Of a DNA stretch of 64,000 nucleotides, positions 40,721 to 49,799 are shown in pieces (position 1 is the first letter of the stretch; every line of letters begins with the position of its first letter). Origin of the DNA: Pikeienuella piscinae (GTDB taxonomy: Bacteria; Pseudomonadota; Alphaproteobacteria; Rhodobacterales; Rhodobacteraceae); assembly GCF_011044155.1 (NCBI RefSeq), contig NZ_CP049056.1, positions 310,001-374,000 on the forward strand. The letters are read 5' to 3'. The notes beneath the pieces are model-generated. The model saw nothing but the letters and a program-made list of their open reading frames with translations, was not told the DNA's origin and did not search any database. The position numbers and the translations under genes were made by a program.

Positions 40721-41577
40721 TTGGCGTTAAGCACCGCGGCGCAGGCAGAGGGCAGATCGGCGAGCGTGAGTTCGCGTCGGGGCTTCGGTTTGGGAGCGTC
40801 GGGTGCGGGCTTCGGGTTCAACGCCTCGTCCGAGAACCACCAGGCGAGCGTCTCGTCGCATCCGTCGCCAGCTGGGGGCGGAGCCTGATCCGTGCAGGCC
40901 GGCGCGCCCTTAGGACAAGTAAGCCGGACATGAAAATGTTCGTCGTGCCCCCACCATGGCCGAATTTTTCTCAGCCAGAGCCGGTCGCCCCCCACGTCGC
41001 GGCAAAGCTGGTCCTTGATCGCGGCGTTGACGAATATCCGCGCCACGGCGTCATCTTCGGCCGCCGCTTGCAGCAACGCCGCATGGCGCGGGGTCCATGC
41101 GTCGTTGACGCTGCGCCGGTCTGCTCTGACGACGGAGAAGGAGCCAAGCTTGCTCCGCTCCGCGCGCGTCAATTCGCGCGCGTAACCGGGCCGCATCCAT
41201 ATGTCGACATCGAGCCCGATCTGGTGCGAAGCGTGCCCTGAAAGCATCGGCCCGCCGCGCGGTTGGCTGAGATCGCCGACAAGGACGCCGTCCCAGCCGA
41301 TGCTTTGCGCCGCCGCGCCGAGGCGGGCCACGAAAGCGACCAGTTCAGGATGGCCCCAGTTGCGGTTGCGCTCCAGCCTCATAGCTTGCCAACCAGGCCC
41401 GGTAGTGGGGAGCATGACGCCGCCTGCGAGACACCCATTGGCGTAGGAGCCGACGGGCGCCGCCGCCATCGAAGTCGCGGGCGCGGCGCGCGCGCCGAAC
41501 AGCCGTTTCGCGGGTTCCGCCGAAGCCAGACTCGTAAGGGTCGCGAGGGCGGCGAAACCGATCGCCAGTGTTTTCAT
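40717..41577 (-). CDS. mepA: Penicillin-insensitive murein endopeptidase
   Basis: Periplasmic LAS-type metallopeptidase of 286 residues that cuts D-Ala-mDAP cross-links in peptidoglycan. A signal peptide opens the protein (AIGFAALATLTSLASAEP). Zinc and catalytic motifs are seen in MLSGHASHQIGLDVDIW and WWGHDEHFHVRLTCP. GGGAG lies upstream of the ATG. The 41578-41843 spacer to the right holds only a weak 51-codon frame (41717-41872) that I do not support. Confidence 0.93.
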   Translation of the reverse strand: MKTLAIGFAALATLTSLASAEPAKRLFGARAAPATSMAAAPVGSYANGCLAGGVMLPTTGPGWQAMRLERNRNWGHPELVAFVARLGAAAQSIGWDGVLVGDLSQPRGGPMLSGHASHQIGLDVDIWMRPGYARELTRAERSKLGSFSVVRADRRSVNDAWTPRHAALLQAAAEDDAVARIFVNAAIKDQLCRDVGGDRLWLRKIRPWWGHDEHFHVRLTCPKGAPACTDQAPPPAGDGCDETLAWWFSDEALNPKPAPDAPKPKPRRELTLADLPSACAAVLNAK

Positions 41578-41843
41578 GCTGCACCAACTCCCGGTGATAC
41601 TCCGCCCGTCAGCTTAGCGATTGCCGGCCCGGCTGAACATACGTCCGCGGACATAGAATTCGCGCCGTGATCAAGGCGTGATCGTCCTCAATCAACCCTC
41701 CCGGAACAATCGAAACATGGACCCAGCGCGGGATCTGATTTATCACGCAGACGCGGACGGTTACGGTCCGATTGTCTGCGTAGCCGAGAGTGTCGTCGAC
41801 AAATACGATCCGGTCACGCCTGCAGATATGTTACGGAAGTGTC

Positions 41844-43247
41844 ATGAACGTCTCCGGAGTGCGACCGATTGAAAAGAAGCGTCTAGCGCCATTGGCCGTT
41901 GTACTGTTGGTTTCGTTTGTAATCCCAGCTAATTTCCAGATCGGAACGCTGTATCTGACGCCGTCGCGGATTGTAATTTTGTGTGTTTTTCCATTCCTAT
42001 TTATCAAATTATTTTCGGGAGCATATGGAAGGATAATTATTAACGATATACTGTTGCTGGTTTTCATTTTGTGGATGTTGACGGCGATGCTTATCAACAA
42101 TCCGGATCTTGCGATTGTTTTTGTGGGGCTTCAGACGCTGTCAATATATGGCGGATATATGGTTGCACGCGCGACGATCCGAAGCGCGGACGATTTTCGA
42201 GCATTCGTCAGGTTTTTCGGGGTCATTGTTATATTCTTTCTTCCCTTCGCATTTTATGAATCCATAACGTCGCAGTTCATTATTCCGAAAATAATATCCG
42301 CCATTCCGGGGATATCCAGCATTTCGGATGTTAACTATGAAAGGCGACTGGGGCTTGATCGCGCCCAGGTTGTATTTTCACATCCAATTCATTTCGGGTT
42401 CTACTGCTCAATGCTCGTTGGCCTTTATTATGTCTGTCTTTCGGGCGTGACGACCAATGCAAAGCGCTTAGTTGTGGTTATGGTTTGTCTTACGAATTGT
42501 GTGCTTTCCGTTTCGAGTGGACCTTTGCTTTCCGCCCTCATCCAAATCGGTTTGATTGCATACGGGAAGATTACCTACAGCATCGAGAAGCAATGGAAGC
42601 TGCTTATGGGCGGCTTGGCGGCGCTTTATATTGCTCTCGAAATCTATTCGACCTATCCGGCTCTCTATGAAATCTCCAAACGCTTGGCGCTTAATTCCGC
42701 GACAGCGCAGAACCGCTACCTGATCTTTGAATATGGCTCAATTCAGGTCGGAAAGACGCCCTGGTTCGGGGTCGGCCTAAATGATTGGGAGAGGCCATTC
42801 TGGATGAAGGAGAGCATAGACAACCAATGGATGCTGGTCGCTGTTCAATTTGGGCTTCCCGCGTTTATTCTGTTGTTGTGCGTTTTTCTCAACAGCTTGA
42901 TCCGCGCCGGCGGCGGCAAGTTCAAGAGGGGGTCCGATCTCTATAATATCCGGTTGGGGTGGAATATCGTGCTGATCAGCATCATGCTGACGCTTGCGAC
43001 CGTCGCCCTGTTCGGTGAAGTGATTTCGATGACGTTTTTTGTTCTCGGGGCGGGCGCGTTCCTTTTCTACGCGCGCGAGGACGATGCGGTGACGAGCGCG
43101 CCCGTCGCAAACCCGCCAAAGCGTAGGGTGATCCTGGGCGATGGCGACTTCGAAGATGAAGACGACGGCGCCTCGCAAAGCGGGTCCTCGACCGCCGCTG
43201 CGCGCGGCGGGCCGTCCCTGACGGGTGGACGGACGCTACTCCGGTGA
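41844..43247 (+). CDS. O-antigen ligase/polymerase-like membrane protein
   Basis: The 467-residue protein has about ten to eleven membrane segments and a long periplasmic loop before the last ones, with AQNRYLIFEYGSIQVGKTPWFGVGLNDW. This matches the Wzy_C/O-antigen-ligase superfamily, which joins or polymerises surface glycans. After about residue 410 a disordered acidic and Ser/Gly-rich cytosolic tail follows. Start 41844 has GGAAG upstream. The first kilobase is clearly AT-richer, with codons such as ATA, TTA and TTT that neighbours avoid, suggesting acquisition by transfer. No glycosyltransferase or flippase gene is nearby, so the glycan is unknown. Confidence 0.78.
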   Translation: MNVSGVRPIEKKRLAPLAVVLLVSFVIPANFQIGTLYLTPSRIVILCVFPFLFIKLFSGAYGRIIINDILLLVFILWMLTAMLINNPDLAIVFVGLQTLSIYGGYMVARATIRSADDFRAFVRFFGVIVIFFLPFAFYESITSQFIIPKIISAIPGISSISDVNYERRLGLDRAQVVFSHPIHFGFYCSMLVGLYYVCLSGVTTNAKRLVVVMVCLTNCVLSVSSGPLLSALIQIGLIAYGKITYSIEKQWKLLMGGLAALYIALEIYSTYPALYEISKRLALNSATAQNRYLIFEYGSIQVGKTPWFGVGLNDWERPFWMKESIDNQWMLVAVQFGLPAFILLLCVFLNSLIRAGGGKFKRGSDLYNIRLGWNIVLISIMLTLATVALFGEVISMTFFVLGAGAFLFYAREDDAVTSAPVANPPKRRVILGDGDFEDEDDGASQSGSSTAAARGGPSLTGGRTLLR

Positions 43248-43347
43248 CGTTCATGGTGCGCGCGCGTCGCTTCCCTTCGGGAAGGTGTTGACAGTGTCGA
43301 TCCGTTCCTAGCGTTCTGACCACCAAATTCTCAACGAAGGAGAACTC

Positions 43348-44298
43348 ATGTCGTTGCCCCCGATTTTCGGCTCTCTTCGCCTGCCCGTCGTCGGCGCGCC
43401 GATGTTCATCATTTCCAATCCGAAACTGGTGATTGCGCAGTGCAAGGCTGGAATAGTCGGCGCGATGCCGGCGCTGAATGCACGGCCGGCCGAGTTGCTG
43501 GAGGTCTGGCTGAAGGAGATCACGGAGGAACTGGACAGGCATAACCAGGCGAACCCCGACAATCCCGCGGCGCCCTATGCCATCAATCAGATCGTTCATC
43601 GCTCCAATGATCGACTGATGCGCGATATCGATATCTGCATGAAATATCGTGTGCCGATCACGATCACCTCGCTCGGCGCGCGCGAGGAGGTGAACGAGGC
43701 GATGCATTCGGTCGGCGGCGTCACCCTTCACGACGTGATCAACGACAAGTTCGCGCGCAAGGCGGTCGAGAAGGGCGCCGACGGGCTGATCGCGGTGGCC
43801 TGGGGCGCGGGCGGGCACGCGGGCACGCTTTCGCCCTTCGCGCTGGTGCAGTCGATCCGGTCATGGTTCGATGGGCCGCTTCTTCTCTCCGGTTCGATCG
43901 CGACGGGCGGCGCGGTGCTGGCGACGCAGGCGATGGGCGCCGACCTCGCCTATATCGGTTCGCCATTCATCGCGACGACGGAGGCGCGGGCGCCGGACGA
44001 GCAGAAGCAGGCGGTCGTCGACGCGAACGGCGAGGACATCGTCTACACGAATCTCTTCACCGGCGTTCACGGGAACTACCTGCGGCGCAGCATCGAGAAT
44101 GCGGGACTCGACCCTGACGATCTGCCCGCCTCCGACCCCTCGAAGATGAGCTTCGGCTCGGGCAGGACCAAGGCGTGGAAGGACATCTGGGGCTGCGGGC
44201 AGGGGGTCGGCGCGATCGACCGTGTGCAGGACGCCGCCGAACTGATCGGGCGGATCGCGGCGGAGTACGATGCCGCGAAGGCGCGTCTGGCGGCGTGA
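43348..44298 (+). CDS. Nitronate monooxygenase-family flavoprotein
   Basis: FMN-dependent TIM-barrel enzyme of 316 residues of the 2-nitropropane dioxygenase/nitronate monooxygenase family, which detoxifies alkyl nitronates such as propionate-3-nitronate. Seen are the N-terminal LPVVGAPMFIISNPKLVIAQCKAGI, the WGAGGHAGTLSPFALVQ flavin/His segment, and LLLSGSIATGGAVLATQAMGADLAYIGSPF. AAGGAG precedes the ATG, and a TTGACA lies at 43288-43293. Its stop overlaps the GTG of the next gene. Confidence 0.9.
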   Translation: MSLPPIFGSLRLPVVGAPMFIISNPKLVIAQCKAGIVGAMPALNARPAELLEVWLKEITEELDRHNQANPDNPAAPYAINQIVHRSNDRLMRDIDICMKYRVPITITSLGAREEVNEAMHSVGGVTLHDVINDKFARKAVEKGADGLIAVAWGAGGHAGTLSPFALVQSIRSWFDGPLLLSGSIATGGAVLATQAMGADLAYIGSPFIATTEARAPDEQKQAVVDANGEDIVYTNLFTGVHGNYLRRSIENAGLDPDDLPASDPSKMSFGSGRTKAWKDIWGCGQGVGAIDRVQDAAELIGRIAAEYDAAKARLAA

Positions 44299-45431
44299 CC
44301 CTGTTCGACAGCGGCCGCCTCGCCCTGATAGACGCGCGGCTCGAAAGCCGGGTCGCGGCCGGCGATTACGAGCGGCTCGAATGGGCGTTCGGCGATGCGT
44401 CCGGCGTCGTGCATCGCGGCGCGACCGAGGCGGCGGCGTCGCTCTATCGTATCTATTAGATGGCCAAGCCGATCGTTTCGGTTATCGCGCTTCAACTGGT
44501 CGAGGAGGGGCGGCTACAGCTTTTCCATCCGGTCACGCGCTACCTGCCGGCGTTCGAGGCGCCGCTGGCGTTCACCCAGACCGGGCCGAGGCGCGCTGGC
44601 CGACGGATGCTGGTATATCATCTGATGACGCATACCGCAGAGCTTTCCTATGGTTTCATGGGCGACGCCACCGGCGCGATGATGAACGCGGCGAGGGTCC
44701 ACGCCGATGCTTCCGTGACGCTTGGCGAGGAAGCGAAGAGAATCGCCAGGATTCCGCTTCAGTTCGAGCCGGGGTCGCGCTTTCTCTATTCGGTTGCGAC
44801 CGATGTCCTCGGCGCGCTGATCGAGGAGGTCGAGGGCGCGCCGCTCGGTGAGATCGTCGCGAAGCGGGTGACGGGGCCGCTTGGGATGAACGAGACCTCC
44901 TTCTGCCCCGGCGCGGCGGCGGAAGGACGGGTCGCGCCGCTGGTGGGCGGGGTGGATGGCGGGCTGCTATCCTCGAAGGAGTTCGCCACGACATATCCGC
45001 ATGACATGCCGGGATTCGCGCGCGGTGGGCACGGGCTGTTCTCCACGCTCGAGGACTCCGCGCGCTTCGCCGGCGCGCTGTTGCTGGACGCGCGGGGTGG
45101 GGGCGCGCCGCGCTTGTTGTCGCAGGCGACGCTGGCGCATGCCACGCGGAACCATTGCGCCGGCGTGATGCCGATAGGGATCGAATTGCCGCCGAACTCG
45201 GTCAATTCCGGTCCTTGGGGGCAGGGATTCGGGCTTGGCTTCGCAGTGAGCCAGCCGGGCGGGCCGCTGGTGAGCCGGCCGGAGGCCTTCGGCTGGTCCG
45301 GCGCGGCGGAGACCTGGTTCACGGTCGATCCAGCTTCCGATCTCTTTGTGGTTCTGATGGCGCAGAATTTCAACTGGCCGGGCGCGTCCTTCGATCTCCA
45401 GAACATGGCCTACGCCGCGCTGACGGAGTGA
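44295..45431 (+). pseudogene. Class C beta-lactamase-family serine hydrolase interrupted by an amber codon at the catalytic serine
   Basis: The frame starts with GTG overlapping the previous stop and runs in one unbroken phase to 45431 (378 codons), except for TAG at 44457-44459. The context is SLYRIY-stop-MAKPIVSVIALQLVEEGRL. In the family this reads RIYSMTKPIVS, so the stop replaces the nucleophile of the SxxK motif; TCG to TAG needs a single change. The Lys, the second motif in RFLYSVATDVLG and the late FGWSGAAETWF segment are intact. Either it is a very recent pseudogene, a sequencing error, or the codon is read through. An ATG follows the stop, but a product from there would lack the serine. 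Confidence 0.85.
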
Positions 45432-45474
45432 GGGCCGCTGGACGCGGCCCGGTCACTCCTCCATATCATCGCGG

Positions 45475-47709
45475 ATGAAAGATATTCCCACCAAGAACGA
45501 AATTCTCGACTGGGTTCGCGATAATCCGGGGCGAGCTTCGAAACGCGACATCGCCCGGGCGTTCAATATCAAGGGCGCGGGGCGGATCGAGCTGAAGCGT
45601 ATGATCCGCGAGATGCGCGACGAAGGCGTATTGAAAAAGGGCGGGCGCAAGACCTTCCGTGGCGACGGGGCCCTGCCGCCGGTGGGCATGCTTTCGGTGA
45701 TCGGGACGGGCGATGGCGGCGATCTTTTCGCCAAGCCTGAGTCGTGGGAGGATGAGACCCCGCCGCCGCGCATCATCGTCGTGGAGAAGAAGGGCGATCC
45801 GGCGCTGACGAGAGGCGACCGGCTGCTGGCGCGGCTCATCGCGAGCCAGACGGAGGATGGTCTCTACGAGGCCCGGATGATCCGCAAGATCGCCGGGGGC
45901 GCCCGACGGGCTCTCGGCATTTATCGCGCCGAGGACGGGGAGGGGCGCCTCGTTCCCATCGATCGCAAGCAGGATGAAATGATCCTGGTTGACTCGGACG
46001 ACGCCCGCGATGGCGAACTAGTGGAGGTGGAGACGCTGCCCGGCCCGCGTTTCGGTCTGCGGCGCGCGAAGGTGGTGGAGCGGCTGGGCGACCCCGGAGC
46101 GGCGCGCAGCGTCTCGCTTATCGCGGTTCACGCGCATGGAATTCCGACCGAGTTTCCCGAAGCGGCGCTTCGCGAAGCGGAGGCGGCGAAGCCGGTGAGG
46201 GGGCTGAAGGGGCGTGAGGATCTCCGCCATCTGCCGCTCATCACCATCGACCCCGCCGATGCGCGCGACCATGACGATGCGGTCTGCGCGGAGCCGGACC
46301 CGGACCGTGAGGACGGCTGGGTCGTCTGGGTCGCCATCGCCGATGTCGCGCATTACGTCCGGCCCGGCTCGGCGCTGGATCGAGAGGCGAGAAAGCGCGG
46401 CAACTCGACTTATTTCCCGGACCGGGTCGTGCCGATGCTTCCCGATTCCCTGTCTGGCGACCTCTGTTCGCTCCACGAGGGCGCTGACCGGCCTTGCATC
46501 GCGGCGCGGATGGTCCTCGGCCCGGACGGCGGGATGCGGGGGCATTCCTTTCATCGCGGACTGATGCGCTCTCCTGCCGCGCTGACCTATGAGCGGGTGC
46601 AGGCGGCGATGGACGGCGCGCCGGATGAGGGGATCGCGCCGCTGGTCGAGTCGGTGCTGAAACCGCTCTACGGCGCGTTCAAAGCCGCCTGGCTGGCGCG
46701 CGAGCGCAGGGCGCCGCTGCATCTCGAGCTTCCCGAGCGCCGGATCGAGCTGTCGGAAACGGGCGAGGTCACCGCGGTCCGGGTTCGCGAGCGGCTGGCG
46801 GCGCACAAGCTGATCGAGGAGTTCATGATCCTCGCCAATGTCGCCGCCGCCGAGACGCTGGAGAAGAAGCGTCGGCCCTTCCTCTATCGCGCGCATGAGG
46901 AGCCGAACCCGTTGAAGTTGGACGCGCTTCGCACGCTCGCGGAGGAGGCGGGGTACCGGCTGGCGAAAGGGCAGGTGCTTCAGACGCGGCATCTGAACGC
47001 GCTTCTCGACGCCGCCGCCGGCACTCCCGATGCCGAATTGATCAATCTCTCGGTTCTCAGATCGCAGACGCAGGCCTATTACGCGCCGGAAAATTTCGGT
47101 CATTTCGGGCTTTCGCTGAGATCTTATGCGCATTTCACCTCGCCGATCCGGCGTTACGCCGACCTGATCGTCCACCGGGCTCTGATCGCGGCGCATGGCT
47201 GGGGTGATGACGGCCAGACGATGGAGGAGGCGGCGGATCTCGGAGGGATCGCCGAGCATATTTCGATGACCGAGCGCCGTTCGATGGACGCCGAGCGCGA
47301 CACGGTGGACCGCTATCTTTCCGCCTATCTCGCGGATCGCATAGGGGCGGAGTTCGACGGCCGCGTCTCCGGCGTCGCCCGGTTCGGACTGTTCGTGAAG
47401 CTGGACGAGAGCGGCGCCGACGGGCTGGTGCCGATCTCCTCTCTTGGCGCGGAGTATTTCCGGTATGACGAAGCGCGGGCGGCGCTCGTCGGCGAGAAGA
47501 CCGGCAAGACGATCACCATGGGGGCCCGCGCCCGGGTCAGGCTGGCGGAGGCCGCGCCGCTGACCGGCGGGCTGCTTTTCGAATTGCTGGACGCCGAGGG
47601 TTTCGGCAAGCCGGCCCGCGCCGCATCGCGCGGCGGGGCGCCGAAACGACGGCTCGGCCAGGCCAGGGCGAAGCGCGCCAAGCTCGCCAAGAAGACACGG
47701 CGCCGCTGA
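45475..47709 (+). CDS. rnr: Ribonuclease R
   Basis: Processive 3'-5' exoribonuclease of 744 residues that digests structured RNA. An N-terminal winged-helix/cold-shock region is followed by the RNB domain with the metal-binding acidic cluster TIDPADARDHDDAV, the SRVAHYV-like WVAIADVAHYVRPG, and LRSYAHFTSPIRRYADLIVH. A C-terminal S1 domain (FDGRVSGVARFGLFVKLDE) and a basic tail (RAKRAKLAKKTRRR) complete it. All expected domains are present. Confidence 0.95.
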   Translation: MKDIPTKNEILDWVRDNPGRASKRDIARAFNIKGAGRIELKRMIREMRDEGVLKKGGRKTFRGDGALPPVGMLSVIGTGDGGDLFAKPESWEDETPPPRIIVVEKKGDPALTRGDRLLARLIASQTEDGLYEARMIRKIAGGARRALGIYRAEDGEGRLVPIDRKQDEMILVDSDDARDGELVEVETLPGPRFGLRRAKVVERLGDPGAARSVSLIAVHAHGIPTEFPEAALREAEAAKPVRGLKGREDLRHLPLITIDPADARDHDDAVCAEPDPDREDGWVVWVAIADVAHYVRPGSALDREARKRGNSTYFPDRVVPMLPDSLSGDLCSLHEGADRPCIAARMVLGPDGGMRGHSFHRGLMRSPAALTYERVQAAMDGAPDEGIAPLVESVLKPLYGAFKAAWLARERRAPLHLELPERRIELSETGEVTAVRVRERLAAHKLIEEFMILANVAAAETLEKKRRPFLYRAHEEPNPLKLDALRTLAEEAGYRLAKGQVLQTRHLNALLDAAAGTPDAELINLSVLRSQTQAYYAPENFGHFGLSLRSYAHFTSPIRRYADLIVHRALIAAHGWGDDGQTMEEAADLGGIAEHISMTERRSMDAERDTVDRYLSAYLADRIGAEFDGRVSGVARFGLFVKLDESGADGLVPISSLGAEYFRYDEARAALVGEKTGKTITMGARARVRLAEAAPLTGGLLFELLDAEGFGKPARAASRGGAPKRRLGQARAKRAKLAKKTRRR

Positions 47710-47743
47710 GCCGTCGCCCGTTCGCCACGCTTGCCGGCTCAGC

Positions 47744-47758
47744 GTTCTTCTTTCATTC
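47744..47758 (+). promoter_or_regulatory. Imperfect LexA box upstream of imuA
   Basis: GTTC-TTCTTTC-ATTC (47744-47758) differs in one base from the GTTC-N7-GTTC operator, and a further GTTC lies two bases on (47761-47764). It is 37 bases before the imuA start, where an SOS operator is expected for this cassette. Confidence 0.5.
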
Positions 47759-47794
47759 TTGTTCTTCCCTGCGACGAGATGTGAGTGAACGGAT

Positions 47795-48355
47795 TTGCAG
47801 ACGCCTGATCTTTTCCAAGGCTGTTTTCCGCTTCGGGCGGGACGCGCGCATGAGATTTGCGGGGCGGGCGCCCGCGGGTTTGCGGCGATTCTCGGCGGAA
47901 TGCGCGAAGGGTGCGTCCTCTGGCTTGTCGAGGACCGGCGGCGCGAGCGGGTGAATCCGCTGGGGCTCGCCCGTTTCTGTGATCCCCGCACGGTGCTTCT
48001 GGCCGGGGCGGGCGGCCATATCGAGATGCTGGCGATGGCCGAGGAGGCCTTGCGCTCGGGCGCGGTCGGGACTGTGGTGGCGGAGACGCGCGCGCCGCTG
48101 GATCTAACGGCGGGCCGGCGGTTGCAACTGGCGGCGGAGGCGGGCGGGGCGCTGGGGATGTTCCTGATCGCCGAGGGCATGGGCAGCAACGCCGCCGAGA
48201 CGCGCTGGCTTTGCGAGCCGCAGTTCGACCCCGACGACTCGACATGCTGGCGCTGGCGTCTTAGAAAGAACAAATCAGGAACATTAGGATCTTGGACGGT
48301 TCGCTGGGATGAGCAGGCGCATCGCATCGCTATGGTTTCCGCGACTGGCGAGTGA
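47795..48355 (+). CDS. imuA: ImuA-type mutagenesis cassette protein
   Basis: RecA-like accessory protein of translesion synthesis, 186 residues. Recognisable parts are AHEICGAGARGFAAILGG, LLAGAGGHIEMLAMAEEALRSGAVGTVVAE and the conserved end RLRKNKSGTLGSW. The start seems to be TTG at 47795, since a stop lies three codons upstream in frame and the N-terminus PDLFQGCFPLRAGRAHE fits the family. It overlaps imuB by 47 bases. Codons 159-169 are strikingly AT-rich and contain a LexA box. Confidence 0.88.
   Translation: MQTPDLFQGCFPLRAGRAHEICGAGARGFAAILGGMREGCVLWLVEDRRRERVNPLGLARFCDPRTVLLAGAGGHIEMLAMAEEALRSGAVGTVVAETRAPLDLTAGRRLQLAAEAGGALGMFLIAEGMGSNAAETRWLCEPQFDPDDSTCWRWRLRKNKSGTLGSWTVRWDEQAHRIAMVSATGE
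48268..48282 (+). promoter_or_regulatory. Perfect LexA box inside the imuA 3' end
   Basis: GAAC-AAATCAG-GAAC is a perfect GAAC-N7-GAAC operator, 27 bases before the imuB ATG. It lies in imuA codons CTT AGA AAG AAC AAA TCA GGA ACA TTA GGA TCT, a run of codons rare in this GC-rich sequence. It may control imuB-dnaE2 separately from imuA or strengthen repression of the whole cassette. Confidence 0.65.
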
Positions 48356-49799
48356 ACGGCGTCTGCGAGACCGGCCAACGACCGGCCCATTCGCGATCGT
48401 CTGGAAAGAAGGCAACGCAGAGCGGGTCTATTGCCCGAACCCGGCGGCCGAAGCGGAGGGTCTATACCGGGGGCAGGGGGTCGCCGACGCCCGCGCGCTC
48501 TGTCCCGATCTCTGCGTCGAAGAGGTCGATCCGGTGGCGGATCGCCGGTTTCTGCTGAATCTCGCCCGTTGGGCCGGGCGCTACTGTCCCTGGGTGGGTC
48601 TGGAGGGCGATGACGGGCTGGTGATGGACATTTCCGGCTCGACCCATCTTTTTGGCGGCGAAACGGCGCTGGCGGATGATATGCGCGCCGCGCTGACGAA
48701 AGCCGGACTCAGCGTCCGGATCGGGCTCGCCGATACGCGCGGCGCCGCGTGGGCGCTGGCGCGGTTCGCCGAAGGGCGCGCGGCGCCGGGAGAGGCGGCG
48801 TTGCGTCTCGCAGAGCTTCCCGTCGCGGCTCTGCGGCTGGATCAGAAGACCTGCGCAAGCCTGAACCGGGTGGGGGTGAGGACCATCGACGCCCTTGCGG
48901 ACCTGCCGCGCCCCACGGTGACGCGCCGTTTCGGCGCCGGTCCACTCCTCCGGCTCGATCAGGCTCTGGGCCGGCAGCCGGAAGAAGTCTCGCCACTCCC
49001 CGAGCCGAAGGTCTTCCAGGTCCGCCTGACGCTGCCGGAGCCGATCGGCCTTAGCCGCGACGTCATGGCGGCGCTGGAGAGAATGCTGGAGCGGCTTTGC
49101 AGCCAACTCGAGGCGCGGGAGAAGGGCGCGCGCGTCCTTCATCTCACCCTGCGGCGGGTCGATCGGGCGAGCAGCCGGATCGAATTGCGCCTGGCGCGCG
49201 CCATGCGCGATGCGGGGCGGATTCTGGCCCTCTACGAGAAGCATGTCGAAAAGATCGATGCGGGGTTCGGGATCGACCAGCTCCGTCTTGAGGCTGTTCA
49301 GGTCGATAATGCGCCCGCCGCCCAAATCAGCCAGTGCGGCGCGCCAGAAGACGCCCGGATCGCCGGGGCGGATGACGGGCTGGCCGACCTGATCACCCGC
49401 CTCGGCGCTCGTGTCGGGCTGGAGAAGATCATCCGTTTCCTGCCCGCCGAAAGCCATATTCCCGAGCGCGGATTCATCACCGCCTGCGCCGCCTATAGCG
49501 AACCCGCCGCGACCTGGCCGGCGTTTTCGCCGCCCCGGCCGTTGGTGATGTTCCCGCCGGAACCCATCGGGGCGAAGGGGAGCGCGCCGCCGAAGCGTTT
49601 TCGCTGGCGTGCGATGACGCTGACCACCGCGCGGGCGACCGGACCGGAACGGATCGCCCCGGAATGGTGGCTGGACGATCCGGCCTGGCGCTCGGGCCTG
49701 CGCGATTACTGGCGGGTGGAGACGCGGGAGGGCCGACGGCTCTGGCTGTTTCATACACCGCAGAACCCCGCCTGGTTCGCGCAGGGGGAATTCGCGTGA
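48309..49799 (+). CDS. imuB: ImuB, catalytically inactive Y-family polymerase homologue
   Basis: The 496-residue protein has the Y-family fold but lacks the catalytic acids: the N-terminal DxD-type site reads SLWFPRLASERRL, and the later SIDE-type site reads GLVMDISGSTHLFGG with only one acid. Known ImuB proteins serve as a hub linking DnaE2, ImuA and the sliding clamp. It lies in the standard imuA-imuB-dnaE2 order, overlapping imuA by 47 bases and dnaE2 by 4. Confidence 0.93.
   Translation: MSRRIASLWFPRLASERRLRDRPTTGPFAIVWKEGNAERVYCPNPAAEAEGLYRGQGVADARALCPDLCVEEVDPVADRRFLLNLARWAGRYCPWVGLEGDDGLVMDISGSTHLFGGETALADDMRAALTKAGLSVRIGLADTRGAAWALARFAEGRAAPGEAALRLAELPVAALRLDQKTCASLNRVGVRTIDALADLPRPTVTRRFGAGPLLRLDQALGRQPEEVSPLPEPKVFQVRLTLPEPIGLSRDVMAALERMLERLCSQLEAREKGARVLHLTLRRVDRASSRIELRLARAMRDAGRILALYEKHVEKIDAGFGIDQLRLEAVQVDNAPAAQISQCGAPEDARIAGADDGLADLITRLGARVGLEKIIRFLPAESHIPERGFITACAAYSEPAATWPAFSPPRPLVMFPPEPIGAKGSAPPKRFRWRAMTLTTARATGPERIAPEWWLDDPAWRSGLRDYWRVETREGRRLWLFHTPQNPAWFAQGEFA

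Noticed and set aside
41717-41872. 51-codon plus-strand frame before the O-antigen-ligase-like gene
   Set aside because: Weak ribosome site, overlaps the next start by 29 bases, no motif; coding status cannot be supported.
46018-48390. Open frame of 790 codons on the minus strand across rnr and imuA
   Set aside because: Both plus-strand genes are firm; the antisense product has no recognisable fold or start site.
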